DNA of 64,000 nucleotides, from contig OY282559.1 of NCBI GenBank assembly GCA_958295665.1, positions 258,608,245 to 258,672,244 of the forward strand. The letters run 5' to 3'. Below, piece by piece: positions 53,629-64,000 of this stretch. A program made the position numbers and the translations under genes. Position 1 is the first letter of the stretch. Each line of letters opens with the position of its first letter. The notes under the pieces are model-generated. The model was given only the letters and a program-made list of their open reading frames with translations. It was not told the origin of the DNA and did no database searches. Source of the stretch: Tipula vernalis (Eukaryota > Arthropoda > Insecta > Diptera > Tipulidae).

Positions 53629-54939
53629 ATGAATTTATTTTGTATGGATGATTCCTTAAAGGTACTAACGGCTAAACAAATACAAACGATTTTGAAGAAG
53701 CATAATTTACCATTTGATTTTAAAAGAAAATCAGAGTTAGTGAAACGATTGTCAGATTTCATAGAAGGTACTAAGATGACGGGAGAAAATGCAAACGGAG
53801 AGAGTGGTTCTGGAAGTACTGAGGTTACAAACAGTAATGGACAAGAAGGTGGTAGTGTGTATAATACCCTATCACTTCGCGAAGTTGAAGAATCGATGGT
53901 GACATTTGATGGGGAATCAGGCCAAGATGTTGATAAATGGATAGCGGTTTTTGAAGCTAGTGCGACGGCATTTAAATGGAGTGACATACAAAAATATGTT
54001 TATTTGCGTAAACTTGTGCGAGGTGCGGCAAAGCTTGCGGTAGAAGCATCCCCAGAGATAAATAACTGGGAAACACTGAAAGAATTATTACATGATGAAT
54101 TCGCAGCTCAACTATCTAGTATGGACATACACAGAAAATTATCATCTAGAAAAAAGCAAAGCCAAGAAACGTACTTGGAATATATATTTTCCATGAAAAA
54201 AGTAGCGAACAATTTAATAGATGAAAAGTCCCTTGTGTCATATATTATTGCAGGAATAGCAGATTCAAGCTCAAATAAAATGGTGTTATACGATGCAAAA
54301 AACATACATGAGTTAAGAGGAAAGCTAGATGTGTATAAAGAATTTATTGAGGCCAAAAGACTGGAAAATAAACTCGATTTCCAAAGAACAAAAAATTTCA
54401 ATTTTGTAAAACCCAAAGTCAACATCGGGGGAACTCGTTGCCTTAATTGCGGACCTATTGGCCATATTACGCAAAGCTGTCCTAATAAAAGTAAAGGAAC
54501 CAGGTGCTTCAAGTGTAATAACTTTGGGCACATTGCCAAAAATTATTTAGACTTAGTTCCCACTACTTCTAAAGACGAAGGTCATGTGGCAGTAACTAGT
54601 ATGCAGGTCAGTGTTGAAATGTTTGGCATTTCTATCATAGGGCTAATTGATACTGGTAGCGATGTAAACCTAATCAGAAAATCAATCTTAGGTAAAGTAA
54701 ATAATTTTCGTAAATTGGATATATCCAATATAACATTAACCGGATTGGGTAAGAAAATTACATACACGTATGGCTGTTTAAGTTTACCGATAAAAATCGA
54801 CCGCGAGTCATTCGACCTGTATTACTATGTTGTGGATGATTTTGTTATGAACCACGATTTAATTACTGGTAAGAATTTACTAAACACAGTTGAAGTAAAC
54901 ATAATCAATGGAGAAGTCACATTACGGAAAGTTAAATAA
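53629..54939 (+). CDS. Ty3/gypsy A Gag-protease (436 aa)
   Basis: A structural and protease polyprotein. Residues ~10-47 form a SAP-like helix pair (LTAKQIQTILKKHNLPFDF, RKSELVKRLSDFI), unusual at a Gag N-terminus and possibly DNA-binding. The Gag core follows (about 83-240; SLREVEESMVTFDGE, WETLKELLHDEF). Then come two CCHC knuckles: CLNCGPIGHITQSC is complete, and the second, CFKCNNFGHIAKNY, has Tyr in place of the last Cys. The aspartic protease has LIDTGSDVNLI (about residue 340). The frame is fully open, and the start ATG follows a ~350-bp leader. It ends at TAA 54937-54939, where the pol frame (-1) opens at 54936. The antisense gag at 31.4-32.6 kb is a relative. Confidence 0.88.
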   Translation: MNLFCMDDSLKVLTAKQIQTILKKHNLPFDFKRKSELVKRLSDFIEGTKMTGENANGESGSGSTEVTNSNGQEGGSVYNTLSLREVEESMVTFDGESGQDVDKWIAVFEASATAFKWSDIQKYVYLRKLVRGAAKLAVEASPEINNWETLKELLHDEFAAQLSSMDIHRKLSSRKKQSQETYLEYIFSMKKVANNLIDEKSLVSYIIAGIADSSSNKMVLYDAKNIHELRGKLDVYKEFIEAKRLENKLDFQRTKNFNFVKPKVNIGGTRCLNCGPIGHITQSCPNKSKGTRCFKCNNFGHIAKNYLDLVPTTSKDEGHVAVTSMQVSVEMFGISIIGLIDTGSDVNLIRKSILGKVNNFRKLDISNITLTGLGKKITYTYGCLSLPIKIDRESFDLYYYVVDDFVMNHDLITGKNLLNTVEVNIINGEVTLRKVK

Positions 54940-56503
54940 GTCATGACATTCCAGAGAACGATATTAATGTCGTTGAGGCGTCAGTTTTTACCATTGAAAA
55001 TGAAATGGAATGCATAGCAGATATTCAAAATCCTAGCATTAAACAAAGAATTACAACTTTAATAAATAATTATACACCGAAAAAAACAGCAAAGTCGTGC
55101 GTACAACTTGAAATTACACTCAAAGACGAAGCACCAGTAAATCAAAATCCGAGAAGGTTACCTCAAGTAGAAAAAGATGAGGTTAACAAGCAAATAAATC
55201 AGTGGCTGGAAGAAGGTATAATTAGACATTCAAATTCCGAGTATGCAAGCCCTATTGTTTTAGTGCGAAAGAAGGATGGTTCGAAAAGGATATGCATCGA
55301 TTACCGGAAGATTAATTCAAAAATAATTAAAGATAGATATCCATTGCCGTTAATAGAGGATATAATTGAAAATCTATACGACGCGAAGATATTTTCTATA
55401 TTAGACTTAAAAAACGGATTTTTTCATGTAGATGTTAAGAATAGTAGCCAAAAATATACAGCGTTTGTTACGCCGGACGGGCATTATGAATTTTTAAAAG
55501 TACCTTTTGGGCTCTGTAATGCTCCGTCAGTTTTTCAAAGGTACATAAACACAATATTTCAACCATTGATAAGGGATAAGATTATGTTTCTATATATGGA
55601 TGATATCATGGTTGCGGCTAACAGTGAAGCTGAAAATTTAAAAAAAAAATAGAAATAATATTTAAGAATGCAGAAGACAATGGCTTAGAAATAAATTTTG
55701 GAAAATCAAAATTTGTTCGATCTTCGATTGATTTCTTGGGCCATATCATTTCAAATGGGTCAATCAAGCCGTCAGTTGAAAAAACCAAAAGCATTAGAAA
55801 TTTTCCAGAGCCAAAAACGTGCAAACAAGTTCAAAGTTTTCTCGGTTTAGCTGGATATTTCAGAAAGTTTATAGGAAACTTTTCTGCTATCGCGAAGCCT
55901 TTAAGTGATTTAACACGAAAGCATACTCAATTTGAATTTCGTACCTGTCAAAAGCAGGCGTTTGAAACATTGAGGTTAAGGTTATGTGATGAACCAATTT
56001 TAAAGATGTACAACCCAAAACTGGAAACTGAATTGCATTCGGATGCAAGCAAAGAAGGATATGGAGGTGTACTTCTACAAAAACACCCAGACGATCGGAA
56101 ATTTCATCCGGTGTACTATGTAAGTTTCAAAACCACAGAAGCAGAGGCGAAACGGTGCAGTTACGAATTAGAAGTTCTGGCAATTATAAAATGTTTGGAG
56201 AAACTACGGGTTTATTTGTTAGGACTGAAATTTAAAATTTATACAGATTGTAAAGCTTTTCAGTAAACGATGAAAAAGAAAGATTTATGTGCCAAAATAG
56301 CCAGGTGGGCAATGTACCTAGAAGAGTACGGCTGTGAAGTTCTACATAGGTCTGGGAGTGCATTTAAATTGAAGCTCTTCTTCACATTGCTATATCATGC
56401 TGCAGATGAGTCATTAAGGAAAACAATAAAGAAAAAAGAAACATTCGTTCATTTATGTGTCACACCACTTTCCTTGATACATAAAAAAAGTAAATTTAAT
56501 TAG
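54936..56503 (+). pseudogene. Ty3/gypsy A pol: RT and RNase H, truncated before integrase
   Basis: In the -1 frame to gag, the RT begins with a linker (ENDINVVEASVFTIE) and has LVRKKDGSKRICIDYRKIN, FSILDLKNGFFHVD, PFGLCNAPSVFQR and the catalytic FLYMDDIMVAA. It breaks at an A10 run near 55640. The thumb continues (about 55655-55900; FLGHIISNGSIKPS, FLGLAGYFRKFIGNFS). RNase H follows with LHSDASKEGYGGVL and YTDCKAFQ (a stop follows, 56264-56266), then KIARWAMYLEEYGCEVLHR. There is no integrase or 3' LTR; the element is cut at ~56.4-56.5 kb. The A-run frameshift and the stop in RNase H inactivate it. Confidence 0.88.
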
Positions 56504-59064
56504 CCGATTTCTTACTTCGTTTAGCGAATAAAATTTAATTTTATCAAATTTGATTCGACGTTTGCATGTGGTCAAAAGACGTAATAGCTTAACCCTTATA
56601 TCTACAAGAAAAAAAACGACCTATAGTCTATAATGAGGCACCTGTATGATCTATTAAGTAATTTAAGCTAATGATCGTATGAAAGAAAGTAAAGCAAATG
56701 TTTTTTATGTTGAAAAGGTAAAAATTCCATAGAGGTGAAAACACAATTTAGAATTTTTTTAGTTCAAATTTTCATAAATGAAATTCGACACAGTAGTGAA
56801 CAAATATAAAAAATGAGAAAATGCTGGTTTTGGCCCGAACAAAAATTCAATGAGAATTAGAGAAAAGTCACACAACATTTGCCATAATCGAATTTATGTA
56901 AGACATGGAAACACATAATATGTGACAAAACCAATTCGACGATGGGTAGCTCGGCGTCGGTCACTACGGTGATGGTAAATTCTTCAACGGTCTACTGAGT
57001 GACGGCCAACTCATCGATTGTCAGTTCAACGAGAGTGGCGTTCAACATGGTTGTCGAAAATTACCATAATTTGTTTTTTTCTGCAGGCAGATGGGAAAAG
57101 AAACAAAAAAAAAGCAAAACTGGAAAAGAAAATAAAGAGCCTCTTGGGAGAAGACGATCCTCACCGAGTTGTCTGTGGCTGAGTTGATTTCGTCGGTTTG
57201 ATATCGCCGAGTTGAACGTCACCGTTATAAATCAAATCAAAAATTCCTCTCAATGTTTATTTCGTGTAATTGCCAATTTGTGCGTTGGGCATTATTAGAT
57301 GAATCAGAACTTAAAAAGACATCTGCTAAAAGTTTGTTGTTGTACAGCTTATTGTAAAATACCTAATACTTTTTCAAATAAACTGAAAATACAGTTATTT
57401 AAATTCATTCTAGTCACCCGGGCAACCCATTATAGATTAAAGTGCTAAACTTCTTATTTAACAAAAAATCTGGTCTAAATCAGTAGAGTACTGTCAGTTC
57501 TAAGATGTCACCGAAGGATTATAATCTAACTATAAAACTTAAAAAATTATAATCAACAAAACTCGAAAAAAAACCACCCAGGTCACCCGTTATAGACACA
57601 AGGGATAAGTAAAGTTTGAAAATTTTGGTGGAGAGGTAGAAATAGTTGAATATTAAATTCATTTTTTAACTTAGGTCGACTTAAGTTAGAGGTGAGATAG
57701 TCACCTTATTTTAGCAAGTGCCTATCACTTAGAAATAGGCAATTATTTGGCATATTTCATTTTCTCCATTGTATTATTCTGCATTTAATATTATATCACT
57801 TATTAAATCAACCGGTTTAATCAATTTTGTATTATTTGTCAAACTTGCAACTCTGTAGACAAAAATTTGCAAGTTTTCGTGCTATATTGCTTGTAAAGAA
57901 TTTTTCAGAGTAATTTACATATCCCCTTTCAACCTATACCTATTTACTAAATATTTATAAAAATGTTAAAAACATTGTGCGCAAAAAAGTCTTTTAATTT
58001 AGAACGAAAAAATAAACTGATTTCCCTTCCATGGAAATTTTCTGGTTAACTGTTCCCTTAGGCATTTTTCCCACCAAATCCAACGCATGAAATGAAAATT
58101 TTAAATTGTTGTTATTCGTCTAAGAGCGTAAAAAGACTTGTAGCAACGATAAAGGTGTAAAAATACGGATTTTTTTTTAATGGTGTTACAGATACCAATT
58201 CATAATATAATAAAATAAATTCCTCAGAGAAAATTTATGTTAAACTTCAAAGCTAATTACAGCAAGTTGCATGCCAAAATTCTAAATTTCAATTTACCTA
58301 AATAATAAAGTATTTATAAAAGATGATAAAATATTATACTTTAAAGACGGTAACAACAAACTTTTCAAAAGTAAATAAACTCATATATACCAGTATAAAC
58401 CAATTTAACTTTAATGTTAGTTATGTTATGTATTATAAGAAAAATTAGAGTAGCTTTTAATAAATGAAGAAACAAAAAATATTCGCAAGAATCAATATAG
58501 ATTACAATTGCAGTCAATTGGCTTGGCCTTGGCGTAACGATCGGCGAACTAATAAATAAATATTGTGTGCTGATATAAAATTATTGGATGACCTTTAGGT
58601 AGTAACTAAATTATCATTTATTTTTCTATAACGAAGTTTATTGTTTGCATGAAAACAACATTTGCGAGAACTATCATGAAATGCGACGCTATGAATATAC
58701 ACAATAAACAAGACTAGATAGATAAATTAGTTCGTTTAGCATCATTTTTATATTAACATAATAGTGCCGTTTTATATTGGATGCTATCATTTCCGTCTGC
58801 CCAGAAAATATGACCCTTATTCAGCAAATATAAAAACATTCGGTAGCCGTAACTTTTCAGAAATTGCTTATCAGTGAAAGGAAATAGTGAAATACCCAAA
58901 TTTACCAGACATGCCCAAAAGTTTTGGAGTTTTCAAAATACAATTATAAGATATTATAATATATATCGATCTGTTTTAAAACGAGCAGTCTCAAGAAAAT
59001 ATCGCAATTTAAGTTTTACCCATAGGCTTATATAGTTTAGCTTAGGGTATGCTTCGTACAAAAA
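56504..59064. other. Non-coding region, no gene supported
   Basis: Mostly AT-rich. The patch at 56950-57240 has a repeated TCG/CGT-rich composition (CTCGGCGTCGGTCACTACGG, CCGAGTTGAACGTCACCG) and a CTGCAG/splice-like stretch, but the ORF at 56999-57187 has no recognisable domain. Two related words, GTCACCCGGGCAACCCATTATAGA (57413) and GTCACCCGTTATAGACA (57582), hint at a decayed duplication. Confidence 0.4.
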
Positions 59065-59516
59065 TTACGGGGCAATAACACCTTGTGGGAGCGAAATGCA
59101 GGGCTGTTTTTTCGAATTTATTTATTTTATATTTTTAAATTCCGTTTTTAAAAATACATATAACAAATCTTAAACACAAAATGGCAGCGCAGTGGCTGAT
59201 GAAAGAAAACGCCTTGTTTTTTAATGGCCTCCACAGGCGGGAATCTACAGCTCACAATTTTCAATCTAGAACAAAAACAAATTAAATCGGTGATAAAATC
59301 GTTAAGATTTAGATTTTGACATCTTTTTTCACAACCTTTTTCGTTTTCTGTTTTAGATTGAAAATTGAGACCTGTAGATTTCTGCCCGTGGAGGTCATTA
59401 AAAAAAAAGGAACCTCATCAGCAATTGGTTTAAAAAAATAAAATTCGTGTACATGTATTAAAAGCCGATTGATGAAAACCTTGATTTGGCTTCCACGAGG
59501 TGTGATTACCCCGTAA
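59065..59516. mobile_element. 452-bp palindromic MITE/foldback (TTACGGGG termini)
   Basis: TTACGGGGCAATAACACC is inverted at the right (GGTGTGATTACCCCGTAA). Arms continue with GATGA...TTTTTTAATGGCCTCC and CAGGCGGGAATCTACAG...TTTTCAATCTAGAACA, each matched on the other side, so almost the whole element folds on a central ~80-bp loop. No coding capacity. Confidence 0.75.
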
Positions 59517-59752
59517 GAGCACGTTAGCGATTTTTAGCGATGGTATTAGTTACAAAAAAGTAAATGTAAAATATTTCGTTTTTCGGGTACAACCTTTTAT
59601 TTATACTTCGACCTGAGCATACATTGTTATGTTCAGATCTTAAAAATAATAAATTTATTGATCATGCTAAAAAGATTAGACATTAAATTAGAGCTACTTT
59701 GTTTTTGTTTTACCATACTGTAAAGATTATGTTTAAGTTCACGTTATGAACA

Positions 59753-59818
59753 GTGATAGCTCAGAGGGTTGGCGCGTAGTATGAACATATAAAGGTCGAT
59801 GGTTCGATGCTTATTTAT
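59753..59818 (+). repeat. tRNA-like fragment (SINE head or tRNA pseudogene)
   Basis: TGATAGCTCAGAGGGTTGGC resembles an A-box/D-arm and GGTCGATGGTTCGATGC a T-arm with B-box. The acceptor stem does not pair. Probably a tRNA-derived repeat. Confidence 0.35.
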
Positions 59819-59865
59819 TGTGGACATCGAAACATGTTTTTATATACCAATGCATAAATTGGTAC

Positions 59866-59955
59866 AACAACAACACAAATGCATACAGACAGCCCGTCGA
59901 CAATATTGAATAATGATGATTATGACAAGCCATAAACGATATTTCCAGATGATTC
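59866..59955 (+). repeat. Partial gypsy LTR fragment
   Basis: AACAACAACACAAATGCATA to GATATTTCCAGATGATT matches 63538-63627, an internal part of the LTR at 63409-63715, with few changes. Only ~90 bp remain. Confidence 0.65.
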
Positions 59956-59979
59956 GAAACCGAACACGCCGTTTCAAGT

Positions 59980-60730
59980 GTGCGATCTTTAAAAGCACCG
60001 TGTTCAACAATACAAGTCACAATGTCACCTTCAGAAAATTGTGATACTCATTCAGAGTTAATCGATCAAAATGTTGCCACTCTATATTCAATAAATAGTT
60101 TCAATGAGCCAAATTCGGATTCTAATAAATACGTCAATTTAAGTCTTGATATATTGAAAGCTAAGAGCGCCAAATTCCTGGTAGATAACAGGGGCGGACA
60201 TTTCGGTAATAAAAAAATGTTGTATAGACGATAACACTGAATGTAATCCTTTGCTGAAATATTCGATCAAAGGAATAACAAGTGAGAAAGTTAACCATTG
60301 GCTACTTGTAAAGCAAACATTCTTCTACCAAACTATCAAAACGTGGTTCATAATTTTCATATTGTTGCCGATTCTTTTCCAATTGAAGCGCAATGAATTT
60401 TAGGCAAAGATTTTTTCGAACAATATAAATGTAAGCAAATTTTGGAAATCAAACCATCAAATTCGCCAGTTTCTGTAAATTTATCGTCGTCCGATGATAA
60501 TAGAATAGAAATTCCAGCTAGAACTGAAAGAGTTGTGAGTAAAATTGTTAATTTTACAGAAGGGTCGGAATTACTAATTAAATCTAAAGAAATCCAGCCT
60601 GGATTGTTTATTGGAAATACTAAACCAAGAATTTCTTATTCTAAAGCCCAAATTTGTCTAATGAATGCAAATAATTATCCAAATTAAGTTTCTAATTTTG
60701 ATTTTGAAGCTGAAAATATTACTAAGTTTG
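59980..60730 (+). pseudogene. Ty3/gypsy B protease region
   Basis: The segment includes a degraded active-site block, KFLVDNRGG, where DTGA would be expected (about 60175). Further on, ITSEKVN and, after a frame change, NFHIVADSFPIEA and ILGKDFFEQY (60340-60425) resemble the protease flap and C-terminal 'GilGrDFl' motif. The next ORF (60442-60687) is the protease-RT linker (RIEIPARTERVV, EIQPGLFIGNT). Several stops are present. Loss of the catalytic DTG makes the enzyme inactive. Confidence 0.65.
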
Positions 60731-60731
60731 A

Positions 60732-62393
60732 TGTATTACCTAATCCGAAAACCAAAATTTATATCAATGATCGCCTTAACGTTATCGAAAAGTCAATCAA
60801 AGTAGAAAATCTAAATTTTGAAGAAAAATCTTCAATCTTGAAAATATGTCGTGAATTTAACGATATTTTCTACCTTCCTGGTGATAGTTTATCAAACACC
60901 AGCGCTTGCGAACTTTCAATTCCTTTATTAGCTAATTCAAACGTAATCAATGTCAAGCCTTATCGCCTACCATTTTCTGCAAAAGAAGAAATTAACAAGC
61001 AAATCGATAAGATGCCGAAAGATGGAACAATTGAACACAGTAAAAGTGGATGGAATTCTCCTCTTCTTGTGGTTCCTAAGAAATCATCAGCGGATGGCCA
61101 TAAGAAATTTAGAGTTGTCGTGGATTTTCGTCGTCTTAACGAGATCACATTAAGCGAAATGTACCCACTCCCTAATATAGTCGATATATTAGACCAGTTG
61201 GGGAAAGCTAATTATTTTTCGACGTTAGATCTTGCTGATGGATATCATCAAGTGCCAATGAATCCAGCAGATAAATGTAAAACCGCGTTTAGTACAGACG
61301 CAGGACATTTTCACTTTAACCGCATGCCGTTTGGTTTAAAAGGTGCACCATGTACATTTCAACGACTTATGAACAATGTTCTGTCAGGACTTACTGGGTT
61401 ACGATGTATTGTGCACATGGATGATGTTGTTGTTTACGGTTATGATCTAGATGATCATAATAAAAAAATAATTGATGTGTTCAATAGATTTCGACAATAT
61501 AGTCTCAAATTAAATTTTGAAAAATGTAACTTTTTACGCCGCGAGATAGTATATCTCGGACATATTATTACCTCAGAAGGCATAAAGCCTGACGAATCAA
61601 AAACTAATGCAATCAAATATTTTCCTATTCCTAAAACCGTTAAAGACGTAAGGGCATTTCTTGGCTTGTGCGGATATTATAGAAGGTTTATAAATAATTT
61701 TTCTAAACTCGCAGAACCTTTAATTGCATTAACTAGAAAAAATATTTCGTTTATTTGGGATGCATTTTGTGACGAGTCTTTTCGTATTTTAAAAGAACAT
61801 CTAATTAATCCTCCGATTTTGCAGTATCCGGACTTCTCCAAGGAATTTATTATTACGACAGAGTATTATCATAAGGAAAAGAAAATAATGATTTGCCGAT
61901 TGGATACGCTAATCGCGTTCTCAATAAAGCCAAGCGAAACTATTCAACAGTGGAGAAGGAGATGCTCGCGATTATTTACGCTGTGGAAAGATTTCGACCT
62001 TACATATATGGCCGAAGTTTTATAATCCGAACAGACCATAAACCATTAGTTTGGCTAGGGAAAAGCACAAATGCTACCAGACGAATCACTCGATGAAGAC
62101 TTTTGATGGATGATTATGATGCGAGAATTGAGTACAAATCGGGAAAGTCCAATGCTAACGCCGATGGTCTCAGTCGAGTCGCCATACCGAATTCTGAAGT
62201 CAAGGTAATAACGAGGTCTAAAACGAAAATTGAAAATTCCACAAATCAGGACAGTTCGTTGGTACAGGCGAACACATCAACTAATGATGGCTTCGTACCA
62301 GACGGATCTAGTAATTCTACTGTACCAGAAAAATTGTACCAGAAAATTATATTGTATAGGTGTGTGTATTGGATAATGTTGAAGAATCACTGA
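60732..62393 (+). pseudogene. Ty3/gypsy B RT-RNase H
   Basis: The long ORF (60838-62025) contains a complete RT: INKQIDKMPKDGTIEHS, SPLLVVPKKS, RVVVDFRRLNEIT, YFSTLDLADGYHQVPM, MPFGLKGAPCTFQR, the catalytic VHMDDVVVYG (about residue 193), and FLGLCGYYRRFINNFSKLAE. RNase H is broken by a deletion and frameshift at ~61860. It resumes at 61893-62096 with NYSTVEKEMLAI and RTDHKPLVWL. The 62103-62393 ORF holds YKSGKSNANADGLSRV, the linker before the integrase, and then the element ends. No integrase is present. This family differs from gypsy A. Confidence 0.88.
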
Positions 62394-62563
62394 ACGATGG
62401 TCGATGCATTTGTTTTAATAGGCAGTCCGTTTCTAAATTTTGTACGATCGACATTAGAAAAGATATGTTAAATCATTAACTTCTAAAAAAATTTTAATCA
62501 ACTTATAGTAAAATAAATTTATAATTTAAAGTACAGTCAATTAGTTTTATTTTTGATAATCAC

Positions 62564-63395
62564 ATGAAAGTAACCCAATTAGTGCACTATCAACTTCAAC
62601 ACTATCTTCCCTGCAGCAGTCTCCAAAAATTACAAAGGGAAGAGTTCCAACAATCAATCGAAGAAGTACAATCGAAAATAGTCGCGCTCAAGGACGATGT
62701 CGAGCTTCAAGATACAGTTATTAACAACGGGAAAGAAAAACTTGAAAAACTTTAAAATGAAGTACTGGAGCTAAAACAAGGAAAGGATGCCGCTCTTGTG
62801 CAGCATGGAGAAGGTAGCGTACAAGCGAACCCATCAGATCACCACCGAAACGGCAGCTCAGGCCACATGAAACTACCAGAATTCGAAAAACACTTATCCA
62901 GTGGGTTAACTTTGATGTTAAGGGATAAAGCAGCAGATATCACCCAGAGTGTCCAGGAAACGGAAAAGAACTACAAGCAGCTAATGATCGCGTTGGAGTT
63001 ACAATACGAGACTCCCATATGCAGGAGCCTTACAAGATACAACTATAAAAGCGCAGGCCAGCCAAAGGTGAAAATCTAAAACAACTGGAAGGAGAAAGCA
63101 CACAGCTTGCCAGGCTAATGCGGCACGAGATCATACGCTGAAGTTACATCTCCGGACAACGGCTAAAGCTCTTATAGCCGCATTGTTGGAAGCTGCAGAC
63201 ACTAGTCAAATTCAGACTAGGATCAGGGAGTCCTTAAAGGCATTTATGGAGGAAGATTCGCGGACCACAGCAGCAGTATCGGGTCCAAGACGTCGGGGTA
63301 CAGGATGCAGCAGAACCAGCGAGTAGTAAACGTCAATAGGCTGACACGATACCAAGGAGACCCAAATAATGTTTCTGTTCGAGACGAACAGAATT
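62564..63395 (+). pseudogene. Ty3/gypsy C Gag (deleted element)
   Basis: The coiled-coil N-terminus (EFQQSIEEVQSKIVALKDDV; 62564-62755, then a stop) is followed by MKLPEFEKHLSSGLTLMLRD and KAADITQSVQETEKNYKQLM. These are Gag core motifs (KLP.. and 'ALTLMLRDKAADVLQ' type). Further fragments run to ~63390 with stops. The region stops directly at a polypurine tract and LTR, with no pol between. The copy is therefore a gag-only deletion derivative, possibly non-autonomous. Confidence 0.65.
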
Positions 63396-63408
63396 AAGGA
63401 GGGGGTAG
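63395..63408 (+). other. Polypurine tract
   Basis: AAGGAGGGGGTAG directly precedes the LTR start TGTGACGA, as expected for plus-strand priming. Confidence 0.7.
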
Positions 63409-63715
63409 TGTGACGATTATGGCCATCATATAACCAGTTCAGATTATAAACAGCGATAATAATCATCTAGTAAAAAAATAACGTCCGAGACATAGCGTAC
63501 AAAGGGAGACGTGGTTTAGTAATTGATGAATAAAATGAACAACAACACAAATACAGACACACAGCCCATCGACAATAATGAATGATGATGATTATGACAA
63601 GTCATAAACGATGTTTCCAGATGATTATGGTTCATAAACAATCAAGTGACATAAAAGTACACACAGTGTTTTTAATTGCAAAATTCAGACGAACTCAGAA
63701 GCCCAGTTCATAACA
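63409..63715 (+). repeat. 3' LTR of gypsy C (~307 bp)
   Basis: Starts TGTGACGATTATGGCC after the PPT and ends in CAGTTCATAACA (TG...CA rule). Part of it recurs at 59866-59955. The right boundary is inferred from the terminal CA and is not confirmed by a duplicate. Confidence 0.65.
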
Positions 63716-63869
63716 ATATGTTGGATTTTTTGTTGTTTTGTTATTATTAAAAATATAGCCTAGTTTTTGCTTTCCTTCTTCCTCCTTACTCAGGAGTAGT
63801 CTTTCTTGATCCTTGATAATGGAGATTATGGTGAGGGGTGAAACTGTCCCCACTGTGCCAGATTCAATT

Positions 63870-64000
63870 CCAATTATGATGAGAAATATTTTCTTGTATC
63901 AACGAGATGGAGCTCCTGCACACTATGGAAGATAATTTTGAAATATGTAGCTTTGATATAAAACTATTCAGGGCGATGGATTGGTCGCAGCGGACCAATA
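63870..64000 (+). pseudogene. mariner-like transposase fragment at window edge
   Basis: In two plus-strand frames the sequence encodes FLYQRDGAPAHYGR-like residues (RDGAPAHY, the second catalytic Asp region) and RWIGRSGPI. These correspond to the 'FQQDGAPPH...RWIGRRGPI.WPPRSPDL' block of a widespread mariner-related transposase in arthropods. The next conserved block would lie beyond the window. A frame change near 63930 suggests decay. Confidence 0.6.

Noticed and set aside
1..64000. Conserved host protein-coding gene or envelope gene of an endogenous retrovirus
   Set aside because: All recognisable coding stretches are TE-derived; none of the gypsy elements shows an env-like ORF downstream of pol.

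Overview
The window is a stretch of an AT-rich animal genome, most likely an insect or other arthropod. It carries Jockey/CR1-like LINEs, BEL/Pao and Ty3/gypsy LTR elements, mariner/Tc1, PIF/Harbinger and ZMYM-type hAT transposons, intron-like GT..AG blocks and Pol III SINEs. No bacterial operons, rRNA operon or CRISPR array are visible, and no conserved host gene could be supported. The species cannot be named from the sequence. Identifications rest on reading motifs by eye; no database search was run.

Layout. 0.6-0.97 kb: a MITE-like inverted repeat. 1.2-3.06 kb: a broken LINE. 3.2-4.0 kb: a foldback element. 4.2-7.8 kb: a decayed BEL/Pao element. 7.8-11.6 kb: AT-rich DNA with one 17-bp perfect hairpin. 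11.6-28.6 kb: a deep nest of elements. A ZMYM-type hAT transposase is the outer shell. It is interrupted by a CTCAAC-rich dispersed repeat (about 11.99-24.54 kb). That repeat is interrupted by a BEL/Pao element (12.05-22.52 kb) whose PR-end/RT segment is inverted. The BEL in turn holds a PIF/Harbinger element (13.28-15.25 kb, TSD CAG) and a Jockey LINE with both ORFs open (15.92-20.18 kb, TSD CAGAATGG). The same hAT ORF is also split by a 2.5-kb TA-flanked element (24.89-27.38 kb).

28.8-34.4 kb: a dead mariner, a repeat shared with 49.5 kb, a 284-bp palindromic MITE, an antisense gypsy gag-protease remnant with its LTR, and another CTCAAC repeat copy. 35.68-36.29 kb: a SINE with a 5S-rRNA-like head and 24-bp TSDs. 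37.4-39.2 kb: a fourth CTCAAC copy carrying a LINE 3' end. 41.1-43.7 kb: a second Harbinger copy (TSD CTG) that received a TAA-flanked MITE and a tRNA-type SINE; copy 1 preserves both empty sites. 43.86-45.8 kb: a Tc1 (DD34E-type) element with 330-bp TIRs and an intron-like break. 46.16-46.38 kb: a MITE with a CAG TSD. 47.3-51.6 kb: a TNP2/EnSpm-like transposase-type gene followed by a multi-exon companion gene that is interrupted by a TIR element. 52.2-52.7 kb: a foldback with a pogo-like MITE in its loop. 53.06-56.5 kb: a gypsy element (LTR, SAP-gag-PR, RT-RNaseH). 59.07-59.52 kb: a palindromic MITE. 60-62.4 kb: a second gypsy pol. 62.5-63.7 kb: a gypsy gag, PPT and LTR. 63.88 kb to the end: the edge of a mariner-like transposase.

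Almost all elements are defective in coding. The best preserved are the Jockey LINE, the gypsy gag-PR ORF at 53.6 kb and the Tc1 first ORF. The window's main value is its stratigraphy: target-site duplications, empty sites and restored reading frames give a relative order of many insertions.
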